64,000 nucleotides of DNA from Nocardioides sp. Root190 (GTDB taxonomy: Bacteria; Actinomycetota; Actinomycetes; Propionibacteriales; Nocardioidaceae), in the NCBI RefSeq assembly GCF_001428565.1, contig NZ_LMIA01000009.1, forward strand, positions 331,358 through 395,357, given 5' to 3'. Every line of letters starts with the position of its first letter. The first letter of the stretch is position 1. Both the position numbers and the translations under genes were made by a program. The notes beneath the pieces were generated by a model that worked only from the letters and a program-made list of their open reading frames with translations, did not search any database and was not told where the DNA came from. Below are positions 27,972 to 36,599 of this stretch, piece after piece.

Positions 27972-28622
27972 GTGGTCGTGCGTATCGAGATCTGGGCCGA
28001 CGTCGTGTGTCCGTGGTGCTACATCGGCAAGCGCCGACTGGAGAAGGCCGTGGCCGGTTTCGATCACCGCGACGAGGTCGAGATCGTCTACCGCTCCTAC
28101 GAGCTCGACCCGTTCGCGCCGGAGGTCGGCACCGAGTCGACGGTGACCGTGCTGGCCCGCAAGTTCAACGCCGACGAGGCCGCGACGCGCGAGATGATGG
28201 CGGGCGCCGACGAGGTGGCCGCCGCCGAGGGGCTGCACTTCGCGCACGGCGATGCGCTGCACGCCCGCACGCTGACCGCGCACCGCCTCCTGCACCTGGC
28301 CAAGGAGCACGGCCTCCAGCAGGCGCTGCTCGAGGAGGTCCTGGCGGCGTACTTCACCCGTGGGGAGTCGCTCGGTGACCACGACGTGCTCCGCGCTGCT
28401 GCCGCGGCGGCCGGCCTCGACGCGGCACGGGTCGAGGAGGTGCTCGCCAGCAAGGAGTACCGCGACGCCGTGATGGAGGACGTCGCCCAGGCGCGTGCCT
28501 ACGGCTCGAGCGGCGTGCCGTTCTTCGTGGTCGACGGCCGCTTCGGCATCTCCGGCGCCCAGCCCACCGAGGTGTTCGAGCAGGCGCTCAGCCAGGCGTG
28601 GGACTCACGCGACGCCGGTTGA
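27972..28622 (+). CDS. DsbA family oxidoreductase (FrnE-like)
   Basis: A 216-residue cytoplasmic thioredoxin-fold protein from GTG 27972 (GTG 27978 is also possible). The motif ADVVCPWCYIGKRRLEKA has the CPWC active site, followed by a helical insertion and the C-terminal cis-Pro region YGSSGVPFFVVDGRFGISGA. FrnE-type proteins act as disulfide isomerases or in polyketide pathways. No signal peptide is present. It seems to be a single gene. Confidence 0.9.
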   Translation: MVVRIEIWADVVCPWCYIGKRRLEKAVAGFDHRDEVEIVYRSYELDPFAPEVGTESTVTVLARKFNADEAATREMMAGADEVAAAEGLHFAHGDALHARTLTAHRLLHLAKEHGLQQALLEEVLAAYFTRGESLGDHDVLRAAAAAAGLDAARVEEVLASKEYRDAVMEDVAQARAYGSSGVPFFVVDGRFGISGAQPTEVFEQALSQAWDSRDAG

Positions 28623-28666
28623 TCCGAGGAATCCTCGCTGAGCAGGGGACTCCTGCACGAGGCGCC

Positions 28667-29119
28667 TCAGGGCAGCAGCAGGACAACGGTCTCGGCGACG
28701 CAGGCCGGCTTCGGCTCGCCCTCGATCTCGACCGTGTGCTGCACGGTGAGCTGCTTGCCGCTCGGGAGGTCGACGACGTCGCCCATCTTCACGTGCAGGC
28801 GGACCCGCTTGCCGACGAGGAGCGGCGTGGGGAAGCGCACCTTGTTGACGCCGTAGTTGAGCTTGGCGCCGGGCGTGCGCAGCGTGAAGACCTGGCTGCC
28901 GAGCCACGGAACGAGCGACAGGGTGAGGTAGCCGTGCGCGATCGTGCCGCCGAACGGACCCTCCTTGGCTCGCTCGAGGTCCACGTGGATCCACTGGTGG
29001 TCGCCGGTCGCGTCAGCGAACTGGTTGACGCGGCGCTGGTCGATGGTGACCCAGTCGCTGGTGCCGAGGTCGGTGCCGGCGGCCTCGGCGAGCTCTTCGA
29101 ACGTGGTGAATACGCGCAT
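28667..29119 (-). CDS. MaoC family dehydratase (R-specific enoyl-CoA hydratase-like)
   Basis: A 150-residue hot-dog-fold protein from ATG 29119. The hydratase 2 motif is present: FADATGDHQWIHVDLERAKE with catalytic Asp and His, then GPFGGTIAHGYLTLSL. These enzymes hydrate 2-enoyl-CoA in fatty acid or polyhydroxyalkanoate metabolism. Length is typical. The gene is divergent from efeU. Confidence 0.92.
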   Translation of the reverse strand: MRVFTTFEELAEAAGTDLGTSDWVTIDQRRVNQFADATGDHQWIHVDLERAKEGPFGGTIAHGYLTLSLVPWLGSQVFTLRTPGAKLNYGVNKVRFPTPLLVGKRVRLHVKMGDVVDLPSGKQLTVQHTVEIEGEPKPACVAETVVLLLP

Positions 29120-29224
29120 GGGTTCAGACTCCTTCGTCGAGGCGGCCACCCCCTCGGGCCGTCGGTCCGACCCTAGGGGAGGCGCCTGACGGGGTGGCCG
29201 CCGCGTCCTCAGAATGGACGTCAC

Positions 29225-29243
29225 TGAGGAAAGGCTAAGCAAA
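29225..29243 (+). promoter_or_regulatory. Candidate IdeR/DtxR iron box upstream of efeUOB
   Basis: TGAGGAAAGGCTAAGCAAA matches the IdeR/DtxR consensus TTAGGTTAGGCTAACCTAA at 14 of 19 positions, including the full AGGCTAA core at 29232-29238. It ends 6 nt before a putative -10 box (29250-29255), so a bound repressor would cover the -35 region. Iron-dependent repression of efeUOB fits the role of these genes. Confidence 0.5.
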
Positions 29244-29249
29244 CAGGCG

Positions 29250-29255
29250 TACATT
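29250..29255 (+). promoter_or_regulatory. Putative -10 box of efeUOB
   Basis: TACATT is followed by 8 nt and then the GTG start of efeU at 29264, consistent with a leaderless or very short-leader mRNA. Confidence 0.4.
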
Positions 29256-29263
29256 GGACGATC

Positions 29264-30151
29264 GTGCTCGCCAACTTCCTCATCGGTCTGCGCGAGGGGC
29301 TGGAGGCAGCTCTCGTCGTCAGCATCCTCGTCGCCTACCTGGTGAAGTCCGAGCGACGTCACCTGCTGCGCCACGTCTGGACCGGAGTGGGTCTCGCGGT
29401 GCTGCTCAGCGTGGCCGTCACCCTGGGTCTCGGGTTCCAGTCTCGCCAGCTCGACTTCCGCTCCCAGGAGCTGATGGGCGGCACCCTGTCCCTCGTCGCG
29501 GTCGTCTTCGTGACCTGGATGGTCTTCTGGATGGCGGGCGCAGCGCGCTCGATGGCAGGGGAGCTGCGGGGTCGCATCGACGCGGCCGCCGGACGCTGGT
29601 GGTCGCTCGTGCTGCTGTCCTTCCTCGCCGTGGGCCGCGAGGGCCTCGAGACCGGTGTGCTGCTCTGGACCTTCGGCCGCACGGCCACCGGTCGCGACCA
29701 GCCCGACGGGTTCCAGACGACCGTCGAGCCCCTGCTCGCGGCGCTGCTGGGCATCGCGGTCGCCGTCGTGCTCGGCTACCTCATCTACCGCGGCGCGGTG
29801 AGCATCAACCTGACCTGGTTCTTCACGGTCACCGGCGTGCTGCTGATCCTCGTGGCCGGCGGCGTCCTGTCCTACGGAATCCACGACCTGCAGGAGATCG
29901 ACGTCCTGCCCGGCCTGAACTCCACGTTGTACGACGTCTCCCACGTCATCGACCCCAACGCCTGGTACGGCGCCCTGCTCGGCGGGATGTTCAACTTCAC
30001 GCCCGCGCCGACCGTGCTGGAGGCCGTCGCCTGGGTGCTGTACGTCGTCCCGGTCACCACCCTCTACCTGCGAGCCCTCCACCGCCGTACCCACTCCACC
30101 ACGCCGGCGCCGGCCCGAGCCGCCGCCTCGAACGAAGGATCCACGTCGTGA
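29264..30151 (+). CDS. efeU: Iron permease of the FTR1/EfeU family
   Basis: A 295-residue protein with seven or so membrane helices. The two REGLE iron-binding motifs are present (GLREGLEAALVV at about 8-19 and AVGREGLETGVL at about 124-135), as in yeast Ftr1 and E. coli EfeU. It moves ferric iron produced by oxidation of Fe(II). GTG 29264 is the first start of the frame. The stop overlaps the start of efeO as GTGA, and the operon continues with efeB. Confidence 0.94.
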   Translation: MLANFLIGLREGLEAALVVSILVAYLVKSERRHLLRHVWTGVGLAVLLSVAVTLGLGFQSRQLDFRSQELMGGTLSLVAVVFVTWMVFWMAGAARSMAGELRGRIDAAAGRWWSLVLLSFLAVGREGLETGVLLWTFGRTATGRDQPDGFQTTVEPLLAALLGIAVAVVLGYLIYRGAVSINLTWFFTVTGVLLILVAGGVLSYGIHDLQEIDVLPGLNSTLYDVSHVIDPNAWYGALLGGMFNFTPAPTVLEAVAWVLYVVPVTTLYLRALHRRTHSTTPAPARAAASNEGSTS

Positions 30152-31341
30152 AGCTGTCCTCCCTCTCCTCCCTCTCGGCGCTCGCCGTCGCCTCCACGCT
30201 CGTGCTCAGCGCGTGCGGGACCGAGAGCACGACGCCCGGCGAGAAGGGCGACCCGCGCTCGCTCACGGTGTCCTCGACCGCCGACGAGTGCGCGGTCTCC
30301 GCGACCGACGCACCGGCGGGCACGCTCGACTTCGCCGTGACCAACGGAGGGGACGAGGTGACGGAGTTCTACCTGCTGGCCGAGGACGGCCTCCGGATCC
30401 TCGGCGAGATCGAGAACATCGGTCCCAACACCAGCAAGACCCTGACCGTCGCGGTGCCCGAGGGCTCCTACGTCACGGCCTGCAAGCCGGGCATGGTCGG
30501 CGAGGGCATCCGTGCGGACTTCGCGGTCTCCGCCTCCGACGAGGAGGTCGAGGTGAGTGCCGACGAGGCCGTGCTGATCACCCAGGCCGAGAACAACTAC
30601 CGCGCCTACGTGCAGGACCAGTCCGCGCAGCTGCTGGAGAAGACCAAGGAGTTCGTCGAGCTCTACGAGTCCGGCAAGGACGACGAGGCCCGTGCGCTCT
30701 ACCCGGTCGCGCGCCAGCACTGGGAGCGCATCGAGACCGTCGCCGAGTCCTTCGGTGACCTCGACCCGAAGATGGACGCCCGCGAGGCGGACGTCGACTT
30801 CGCCGGTGGCGAGAAGTGGACCGGCTGGCACGTGATCGAGAAGGACCTGTGGCCGGCTCGCGCCGAGGGCTACCGGGCGCTGGGCACCACGCAGCGCGCG
30901 ACCTTCGCCGACGACCTGCTCGCCAACACCACCACGCTCGACGAGCGGATCCAGAGCACGGGCGCTGACAAGCTCGACTACCCGATCGACTCCATCGCCA
31001 ACGGTTCGCGCGGACTGCTCGAGGAGGTCGCGACGGGCAAGGTGACGGGCGAGGAGGAGTTCTGGTCGCGGACCGACCTGTGGGACTTCCAGGCCAACGT
31101 GGACGGTGCCCGGATCGCCTTCGAGGGTGTGCAGCCGGTCCTCGAGACCAAGGACGCCGCGCTCGCCGAGCAGCTCACCACCCGCTTCGCCGAGCTCCAG
31201 GAGCTGCTCGACAGCCACCGCGAGGGTGACGGTTTCGTCTCCTACGACGACCTGACCAAGGACGACGTCGACGCGCTCGCCGCCGCCGTCAACGCGTTGT
31301 CCGAGCCGCTGTCGCTCCTCACCGCCGCCGTCATCTCCTGA
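30148..31341 (+). CDS. efeO: Iron-binding lipoprotein EfeO (cupredoxin-like and imelysin/M75 domains)
   Basis: A 397-residue lipoprotein from GTG 30148: signal with lipobox LSAC, Cys23. The N-terminal part (about 35-135) is the cupredoxin-like EfeO_N domain; the C-terminal part is the M75/imelysin-like helical domain with the HxxE metal motif in GWHVIEKDLW. EfeO collects periplasmic or surface iron and hands it to EfeU. Unlike the E. coli protein it is membrane-anchored by lipid, as usual in Gram-positive bacteria. It lies between efeU and efeB in one operon. Confidence 0.94.
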   Translation: MKLSSLSSLSALAVASTLVLSACGTESTTPGEKGDPRSLTVSSTADECAVSATDAPAGTLDFAVTNGGDEVTEFYLLAEDGLRILGEIENIGPNTSKTLTVAVPEGSYVTACKPGMVGEGIRADFAVSASDEEVEVSADEAVLITQAENNYRAYVQDQSAQLLEKTKEFVELYESGKDDEARALYPVARQHWERIETVAESFGDLDPKMDAREADVDFAGGEKWTGWHVIEKDLWPARAEGYRALGTTQRATFADDLLANTTTLDERIQSTGADKLDYPIDSIANGSRGLLEEVATGKVTGEEEFWSRTDLWDFQANVDGARIAFEGVQPVLETKDAALAEQLTTRFAELQELLDSHREGDGFVSYDDLTKDDVDALAAAVNALSEPLSLLTAAVIS

Positions 31342-31344
31342 CGG

Positions 31345-31389
31345 TGACCCAGAAGGCGACCCAGAAGTGATCCAGAAGTGACCCAGAAG
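31345..31389 (+). repeat. Four tandem 11-12-bp repeats over the efeB start
   Basis: Units of TGACCCAGAAG type lie at 31345-31355, 31356-31367 (GCGACCCAGAAG), 31368-31378 (TGATCCAGAAG) and 31379-31389. The last one holds the second and third bases of the efeB start codon and codons 2-4. The first copy creates a mini-frame from GTG 31344 (MTQKATQK, stop at 31368-31370). Confidence 0.8.
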
Positions 31390-32643
31390 GTCAGCAGGCG
31401 CGGGCTCCTCGGCGGCGGCATCACGGTCGGTGCCGCTGCCGGGGTGGCCGGCGCGTTCGCCGTCGGGCGCGGCACTGCGCCCGAGGCGCACGCCGCGGCA
31501 CCGGTGGCGTCGTACCCCTTCCGTGGTGAGCGACAGGCGGGCATCGTCACGCCCGCCCAGGACCGGCTCCACTTCGTGGCGCTCGACGTCACCACCGGTG
31601 ATCGCGAGCAGCTGATCGACCTGCTGCAGCGCTGGACCGCGGCGGCCGAGCGGATGACCCAGGGCGGCTCCGCCGGACCCGTCGGACCCGTCGAGGGGTC
31701 GACCGACCTCCCGCCGGACGACACCGGTGAGGCGATCGGCCTGCCCGCGAGCAGGTTGACGATCACCTTCGGGTTCGGCCCGACGCTCTTCCGTGACGCG
31801 GAGGGCACGGACCGCTTCGGCATCGCCGACCGCCGCCCCGACGCGCTCGAGCCGTTGCCGCACTTCTCGGCGGACATCGACGATCCCGCGCGCAGCGGGG
31901 GAGACATCTGCATCCAGGCCTGCGCCGACGACCCGCAGGTCGCGGTGCACGCGATCCGCAACCTGGTCCGGATGGGGTTCGGGGTGACCGCCGTGCGCTG
32001 GTCGCAGCTCGGTTTCGGTCGTACGTCGACCACCTCGACCAGCCAGGACACCCCGCGCAACCTCTTCGGCTTCAAGGACGGCACGGCCAACGTCAAGGCC
32101 GAGGAGGGCCCGGCCCTCGACGAGCACGTCTGGGTCGCGGAGTCGGACCACGCCGCGTCCGCATGGCTCACCGGCGGCTCGTACCTCGTGGTCCGTCGGA
32201 TCAACATGACCATCGAGGTCTGGGACCGGCAGCCGCTGGGGGACCAGGAGCGGTTCGTCGGCCGGACCAAGGACTCCGGCGCACCGCTCTCGGGCGGTGA
32301 GGAGTTCACCGAGCCCGACTTCGACCTGCCCGGCCGCGGGGGCCCGATCATCCCGGTCGACGCCCACGTGCGGATCGTCCATCCGGACCAGAACGACGGC
32401 GCCCGGATGCTTCGGCGGGGCTACAACTTCGTCGACGGCAGCGATGACATCGGCGGCCTCAACGCGGGCCTCTTCTTCATCGCCTACGTCCGCGACCCCC
32501 GCACCGATTTCATCCCCGTGCAGCGCGCGATGGCAGCCAGCGATGCGCTGATGGAGTACCTCCGCTTCACGGGGTCGGCCCTGTTCGCGGTGCCGCCCGG
32601 CACGGCTCCGGGAGAGTACGTCGGACAGGCGCTTTTCGCCTGA
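31378..32643 (+). CDS. efeB: Dye-decolorizing (Dyp-type) heme peroxidase EfeB
   Basis: A 421-residue enzyme starting at GTG 31378, the only start in this frame. The N-terminus has a twin-arginine signal (SRRGLLGGG) and AHA cleavage region for Tat export. The Dyp motif GxxDG is seen in LFGFKDGTANVK, and a conserved HPDQNDGARMLRRGYNF stretch holds heme-pocket residues. EfeB oxidises Fe(II) or releases iron from heme for the EfeUO importer. It completes the efeUOB operon. Confidence 0.93.
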   Translation: MTQKVSRRGLLGGGITVGAAAGVAGAFAVGRGTAPEAHAAAPVASYPFRGERQAGIVTPAQDRLHFVALDVTTGDREQLIDLLQRWTAAAERMTQGGSAGPVGPVEGSTDLPPDDTGEAIGLPASRLTITFGFGPTLFRDAEGTDRFGIADRRPDALEPLPHFSADIDDPARSGGDICIQACADDPQVAVHAIRNLVRMGFGVTAVRWSQLGFGRTSTTSTSQDTPRNLFGFKDGTANVKAEEGPALDEHVWVAESDHAASAWLTGGSYLVVRRINMTIEVWDRQPLGDQERFVGRTKDSGAPLSGGEEFTEPDFDLPGRGGPIIPVDAHVRIVHPDQNDGARMLRRGYNFVDGSDDIGGLNAGLFFIAYVRDPRTDFIPVQRAMAASDALMEYLRFTGSALFAVPPGTAPGEYVGQALFA

Positions 32644-32721
32644 TCCGGTGGAGGTACTGTGGCGACACGCACAGCGCTGTGCCGTCACCTCCATCCGCAC
32701 CATCCTGCGAAGGACACCGCT

Positions 32722-34320
32722 GTGGCTGCCCCGATTGCACGTCCCGTCGTTCTCATCGCCGAAGAGCTGAGCCCTGCCACCGTCGAGGCGCTCGGACCGG
32801 ACTTCGAGATCCGCCACTGCAACGGCGCCGACCGTGCCGAGCTGCTCCCGGCCATCGCCGAGGTGGACGCCATCCTGGTGCGCTCGGCGACGAAGGTGGA
32901 CGCCGAGGCGCTCGCCGCTGCGAAGCGGCTCAAGGTCATCGCGCGTGCCGGAGTCGGCCTCGACAACGTCGACGTGAAGGCCGCCACGCAGTCCGGCGTC
33001 ATGGTGGTCAACGCCCCCACGTCCAACATCGTGTCCGCCGCCGAGCTCGCCGTCGCGCTGATGCTCGCCGCGGCCCGCCACGTGTCGCCCGCCCACGCCG
33101 CGCTGCGCAACGGCGAGTGGAAGCGGTCGAAGTACACCGGCATCGAGCTCTTCGAGAAGACCGTGGGCATCGTCGGCCTCGGCCGGATCGGTGTGCTGGT
33201 CGCGCAGCGGCTCGCCGCCTTCGGGATGACCGTCATCGCCTACGACCCCTACGTCCAGCCGGGCCGTGCGGCCCAGATGGGCGTGCGCCTGGTCGACCTC
33301 GAGACGTTGATGGCGGAGTCGGACTTCATGTCGGTGCACCTGCCCAAGACGCCCGAGACCGCCGGTCTCATCGGTGCCGAGCAGCTCGCCCGGGCCAAGC
33401 CCTCACTCGTGCTGGTCAACGCCGCCCGCGGCGGCATCGTGGACGAGCCGGCCCTGTACGACGCGCTCAAGACCGGTCGCATCGCTGCGGCCGGCCTCGA
33501 CGTGTTCGCCAAGGAGCCCTGCACCGACAGCCCGCTCTTCGAGCTGGAGAACGTCGTCGCGACGCCGCACCTCGGCGCCTCGACCGACGAGGCCCAGGAG
33601 AAGGCCGGCATCGCCGTCGCCAAGTCGGTGCGCCTCGCGCTGTCGGGCGAGCTCGTCCCCGACGCCGTCAACGTCCAGGGCGGGGTCATCGCCGAGGACG
33701 TGCGCCCCGGGATCCCGCTCACCGAGAAGCTCGGCCAGATCTTCACGGCGGTGGCCGGCGAGGTCGCCCAGAGCCTCGACGTCGAGGTCCGCGGCGAGAT
33801 CGCCGAGCACGACGTCACGGTGCTCGAGCTCGCCGCGCTCAAGGGCGTCTTCAGCACTGTCGTCGAGGACCAGGTGTCCTACGTCAACGCGCCGCTGCTC
33901 GCAGCGGAGCGCGGCATCGCCGTACGCCTCGTGACGGAGGGCGAGAGCCCCGACCACCGCAACCTGATCACGCTGCGCGGCACCCTCGCCGACGGTTCGC
34001 AGGTCTCGGTCAGCGGCACGCTCGTCGGGCTGGCCCAGCGCGAGCGGCTGGTCGAGGTCAACGGCTTCATCGTCGACATCGACCCGACCGACCACCTCGC
34101 GTTCTTCACCTACGTCGACCGCCCGGGCATGGTCGGCACCGTCGGCCAGATCCTCGGTCAGGCCCAGGTCAACATCGCCGGGATGCAGGTCTCCCGCGAG
34201 ACCAAGGGCGGGGAGGCGCTGGTCGCGCTGTCCGTCGACTCCGCCATCCCGGCCGAGACGCTCGCCGAGATCGAGGTGGCCATCGAGGCGACCTCGATCC
34301 GTGCGGTGGACCTCATCTGA
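32722..34320 (+). CDS. serA: D-3-phosphoglycerate dehydrogenase
   Basis: A 532-residue enzyme that oxidises 3-phosphoglycerate with NAD in the first step of serine synthesis. GTG 32722 has AAGGA in front. The NAD motif is GIVGLGRIGVLVAQRL; catalytic Arg, Glu and His lie in VNAARGGIVDEPAL and TPHLGASTDEAQEKAG. The C-terminal third carries the allosteric substrate-binding and ACT domains (FFTYVDRPGMVGTVGQIL) of the long type found in Mycobacterium, which is inhibited by serine. It is monocistronic here. Confidence 0.96.
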   Translation: MAAPIARPVVLIAEELSPATVEALGPDFEIRHCNGADRAELLPAIAEVDAILVRSATKVDAEALAAAKRLKVIARAGVGLDNVDVKAATQSGVMVVNAPTSNIVSAAELAVALMLAAARHVSPAHAALRNGEWKRSKYTGIELFEKTVGIVGLGRIGVLVAQRLAAFGMTVIAYDPYVQPGRAAQMGVRLVDLETLMAESDFMSVHLPKTPETAGLIGAEQLARAKPSLVLVNAARGGIVDEPALYDALKTGRIAAAGLDVFAKEPCTDSPLFELENVVATPHLGASTDEAQEKAGIAVAKSVRLALSGELVPDAVNVQGGVIAEDVRPGIPLTEKLGQIFTAVAGEVAQSLDVEVRGEIAEHDVTVLELAALKGVFSTVVEDQVSYVNAPLLAAERGIAVRLVTEGESPDHRNLITLRGTLADGSQVSVSGTLVGLAQRERLVEVNGFIVDIDPTDHLAFFTYVDRPGMVGTVGQILGQAQVNIAGMQVSRETKGGEALVALSVDSAIPAETLAEIEVAIEATSIRAVDLI

Positions 34321-34336
34321 GCCGACCCTGGGCCGC

Positions 34337-35806
34337 TCAGGCGACGAGGAAGGGCTCGTTGCCCGACGGTGCAGTCCTCGCCCCACCTCGCCCGGACGTC
34401 ACGACCGTCCAGGCAGCGGCGATCCGTTCGACCGCCTCGACGAGCTCGGCCGCAGCGATCGCGTAGGGCAGGCGGACGTAGCGGTCCAGCCCGCCCTCGG
34501 GGGCGAACGACGGTCCCGGCGCCAGCAGGACGCCGTGGCGCTCGGCCTCGGTGGACAGGGCGGTCGCGCCGGCAGCCGGCAGGTGGCACCACAGCGCCAT
34601 GCCGCCCTCGGGATGACGGAAGGTCCAGTCCGGCAGGTGGTGGCGCAGAGCGCCGGCCATGGCATCGCGCTGTTCCACGAGTCGCCGCCGCTGGATGTCG
34701 AGCAGGGCGTCCATCTCGCCGGTGAGCAGCCGGGCCAGCACGAGCTGTTCGAGCACCGGCGCGCCGAGGTCCAGGCCGACGCGGGCGCGGGTCAGTCGGT
34801 CGACCAGGGCGTGGGGCGCGCGGATCCAGCCCAGTCGCAGGCCGCCCCAGACACTCTTGCTGGCGCTCCCCACGCAGATGGCGTCGGTGCTGTGGCTCGC
34901 AAAGGGCCGCAGCGCCAGGGCGGTCGGGTCGCCGTCGAGCCGAAGCAGGTGGTGCGCCTCGTCGACGACCGCCACTGCGTCGTGGCGGGCGAGCATGCGG
35001 GCGTACGTCGCACGGTCGGCCTCCGACATCTGGAGTCCGGTCGGGTTGTGGAAGTCCGGCATCACGTGGACCAGGCGTGGGCGGTGGCGAACCAGCGCGC
35101 TCTCGATCGCGTCGAGGTCCCAGCCGAAGGGGTCGAGCGCGATCGTCGCGAGGCGGCCGCCGCCGGTGCGCAGCGCCTGGACGGCGTTGGGGTAGGTCGG
35201 CGACTCCATCAGCACCGTGTCGCGGGGACCGGCCAGCGCCGCGCCGATGACGGCGGTCGCCGCGAGGGCACCAGGGGTGACGATGACCTGGTCGGGATCG
35301 GTCGGCAGGCCGCGGGCGTCGTACGTCGCGGCGATGGCGGCCTGCAGGTCCGGCATCCCGGCCGGGAAGTACCCGTGCCCGCCGAGGTGGGCGGGCAGGT
35401 CCGCGGCCGCCTCGGCGTACAACGCGGCGATGCCCGGCGGTGCGGTGGCGGCGGCGCAGACCAGGTCGATCACGCCCTTGCCGACGTCGCTGGGCCACAG
35501 GGCGCGGTCCAGCGCACGGGTGCGCCCGCCGGGGAGTCGCGTGAAGGTGCCGGCGCCCTGGCGGGCCTCGGCGTAGGAGGAGTCGCGCAGGACGGCGTAG
35601 GCACGGGTGACGGTGGTGCGCGAGACGCCGAGCGCCTCGGTCAGGTCGCGCTCGCTCGGCAACCGGGTGGCGTAGCCGATGCGTCCGTCGCCGATCAGCT
35701 CGCGCAGGGCATCGGCCAGGCCGACGTAGGCAGGGGAGCGGTCGAAGCCCTCGACGAGGGCAGCCAGTCGCGCCGCCGAGAGGGTCGTCGAAGTGGACTG
35801 TGCCAT
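34337..35806 (-). CDS. MocR/GntR-type regulator with aminotransferase domain
   Basis: A 489-residue fusion. The N-terminal winged helix-turn-helix of the GntR family (ALRELIGDGRIGYATRLPSE, GVSRTTVTRAYAVLRD) is joined to a type I PLP fold: VTPGALAATAVIGAAL, PDFHNPTGLQM, VVDEAHHLL and the Schiff-base Lys in GSASKSVWGGLRLGWI. MocR proteins use PLP as effector-binding cofactor rather than acting as transaminases. ATG 35806 is chosen because it lies inside a palindromic operator; ATG 35815 is also in frame. It is divergent from a YczE-type membrane protein, a known MocR partner arrangement. Confidence 0.9.
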   Translation of the reverse strand: MAQSTSTTLSAARLAALVEGFDRSPAYVGLADALRELIGDGRIGYATRLPSERDLTEALGVSRTTVTRAYAVLRDSSYAEARQGAGTFTRLPGGRTRALDRALWPSDVGKGVIDLVCAAATAPPGIAALYAEAAADLPAHLGGHGYFPAGMPDLQAAIAATYDARGLPTDPDQVIVTPGALAATAVIGAALAGPRDTVLMESPTYPNAVQALRTGGGRLATIALDPFGWDLDAIESALVRHRPRLVHVMPDFHNPTGLQMSEADRATYARMLARHDAVAVVDEAHHLLRLDGDPTALALRPFASHSTDAICVGSASKSVWGGLRLGWIRAPHALVDRLTRARVGLDLGAPVLEQLVLARLLTGEMDALLDIQRRRLVEQRDAMAGALRHHLPDWTFRHPEGGMALWCHLPAAGATALSTEAERHGVLLAPGPSFAPEGGLDRYVRLPYAIAAAELVEAVERIAAAWTVVTSGRGGARTAPSGNEPFLVA

Positions 35807-35850
35807 GCAGTCCATTGAATCACGATTGGCTATTTGGCAACAGTCCAATC
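35794..35850. promoter_or_regulatory. Candidate MocR operator region
   Basis: TGGACTG (35794-35800), then 7 nt, then CAGTCCA (35808-35814) form a 21-bp palindrome around the regulator's start codon. A third half-site CAGTCCA lies at 35841-35847, 33 bp away in direct orientation. It overlaps a second dyad, GATTGG (35824-35829) and CCAATC (35845-35850). Direct repeats plus an inverted repeat in the divergent promoter fit MocR binding and autoregulation. Confidence 0.6.
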
Positions 35851-35867
35851 GACGTCATCATGGAGTC

Positions 35868-36560
35868 ATGTCCACCGCCGCCGCGACGCCCCGGAGCGTC
35901 ACCCCGCTCCTCGACCTCGGCCCCATCGCGCAGCTGCGCGCCGGCCGGCTGCCGCGTCGGCTCGTCCAGCTCTACCTCGGGCTCTGGTTGTACGGCGTCA
36001 GCCTGGCGCTGATGGTCCTGGGCAACATCGGACTGGCGCCGTGGGACGTGCTCCACTCGGGCTTCATCCGCCACGTGCCGATCTCGCTCGGCCAGGCGGT
36101 GGTGCTGTTCAGCTTCGTGGTGCTCGTGCTGTGGATCCCGCTGCGCGAGAAGCCCGGCCTCGGCACGATCTCGAACGCGCTCGTCGTCGGCCTCGCCGCC
36201 GACGTGACCCTCGCGATGTTCGACGCGCCGGACGCGATCGCGGCCCGTGGCGCCCTGATGGTGGGCGGCATCGTGCTCTGCGGCCTCGCGACGGCGCTCT
36301 ACATCGGCGCCCAGTTCGGCCGCGGCCCGCGCGACGGACTGATGACCGGACTGCACCGTCGTACGGGCCTCTCGCTCCGCCTGGTCCGCACCGGACTCGA
36401 GGTCACCGTGGTCGTGATCGGGCTGGTGCTCGGCGGAACGCTCGGTGTCGGAACCGTCGCCTACGCCCTGACGATCGGCCCGATCGCGCAGTGGATGATG
36501 CCGTGGTTCCTGGTCGACCTCGGAGGTTCCCCTGATCCGGACCCTGATTTGCTCCCCTGA
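35868..36560 (+). CDS. YczE/YyaS/YitT family membrane protein
   Basis: A 230-residue protein with about five membrane helices, starting at ATG 35868. Motifs of the YczE group are LYGVSLALMVLGNIGLAPWD, GTISNALVVGL and GAQFGRGPRDGLMTGLHRRT. YczE-type genes are repeatedly found divergent from MocR regulators; the transported compound is unknown. The regulator upstream and the shared operator point to PLP- or amino-acid-linked control. Confidence 0.85.
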   Translation: MSTAAATPRSVTPLLDLGPIAQLRAGRLPRRLVQLYLGLWLYGVSLALMVLGNIGLAPWDVLHSGFIRHVPISLGQAVVLFSFVVLVLWIPLREKPGLGTISNALVVGLAADVTLAMFDAPDAIAARGALMVGGIVLCGLATALYIGAQFGRGPRDGLMTGLHRRTGLSLRLVRTGLEVTVVVIGLVLGGTLGVGTVAYALTIGPIAQWMMPWFLVDLGGSPDPDPDLLP

Positions 36561-36587
36561 CCCTGCATGAACCAAGGGTTCGCTGGA

Positions 36588-36593
36588 TAGGCT
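36588..36593 (+). promoter_or_regulatory. Putative -10 box of the pknG operon
   Basis: TAGGCT lies 6 nt before ATG 36600, the spacing of a leaderless promoter. It is the only promoter-like signal I find ahead of the ten tightly spaced genes up to 48848. Confidence 0.4.
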
Positions 36594-36599
36594 CGCCCC

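Noticed and set aside
30064..33339. 1091-codon minus-strand frame
   Set aside because: Antisense to efeO, efeB and serA, whose products are well recognised. The translated sequence is low-complexity.
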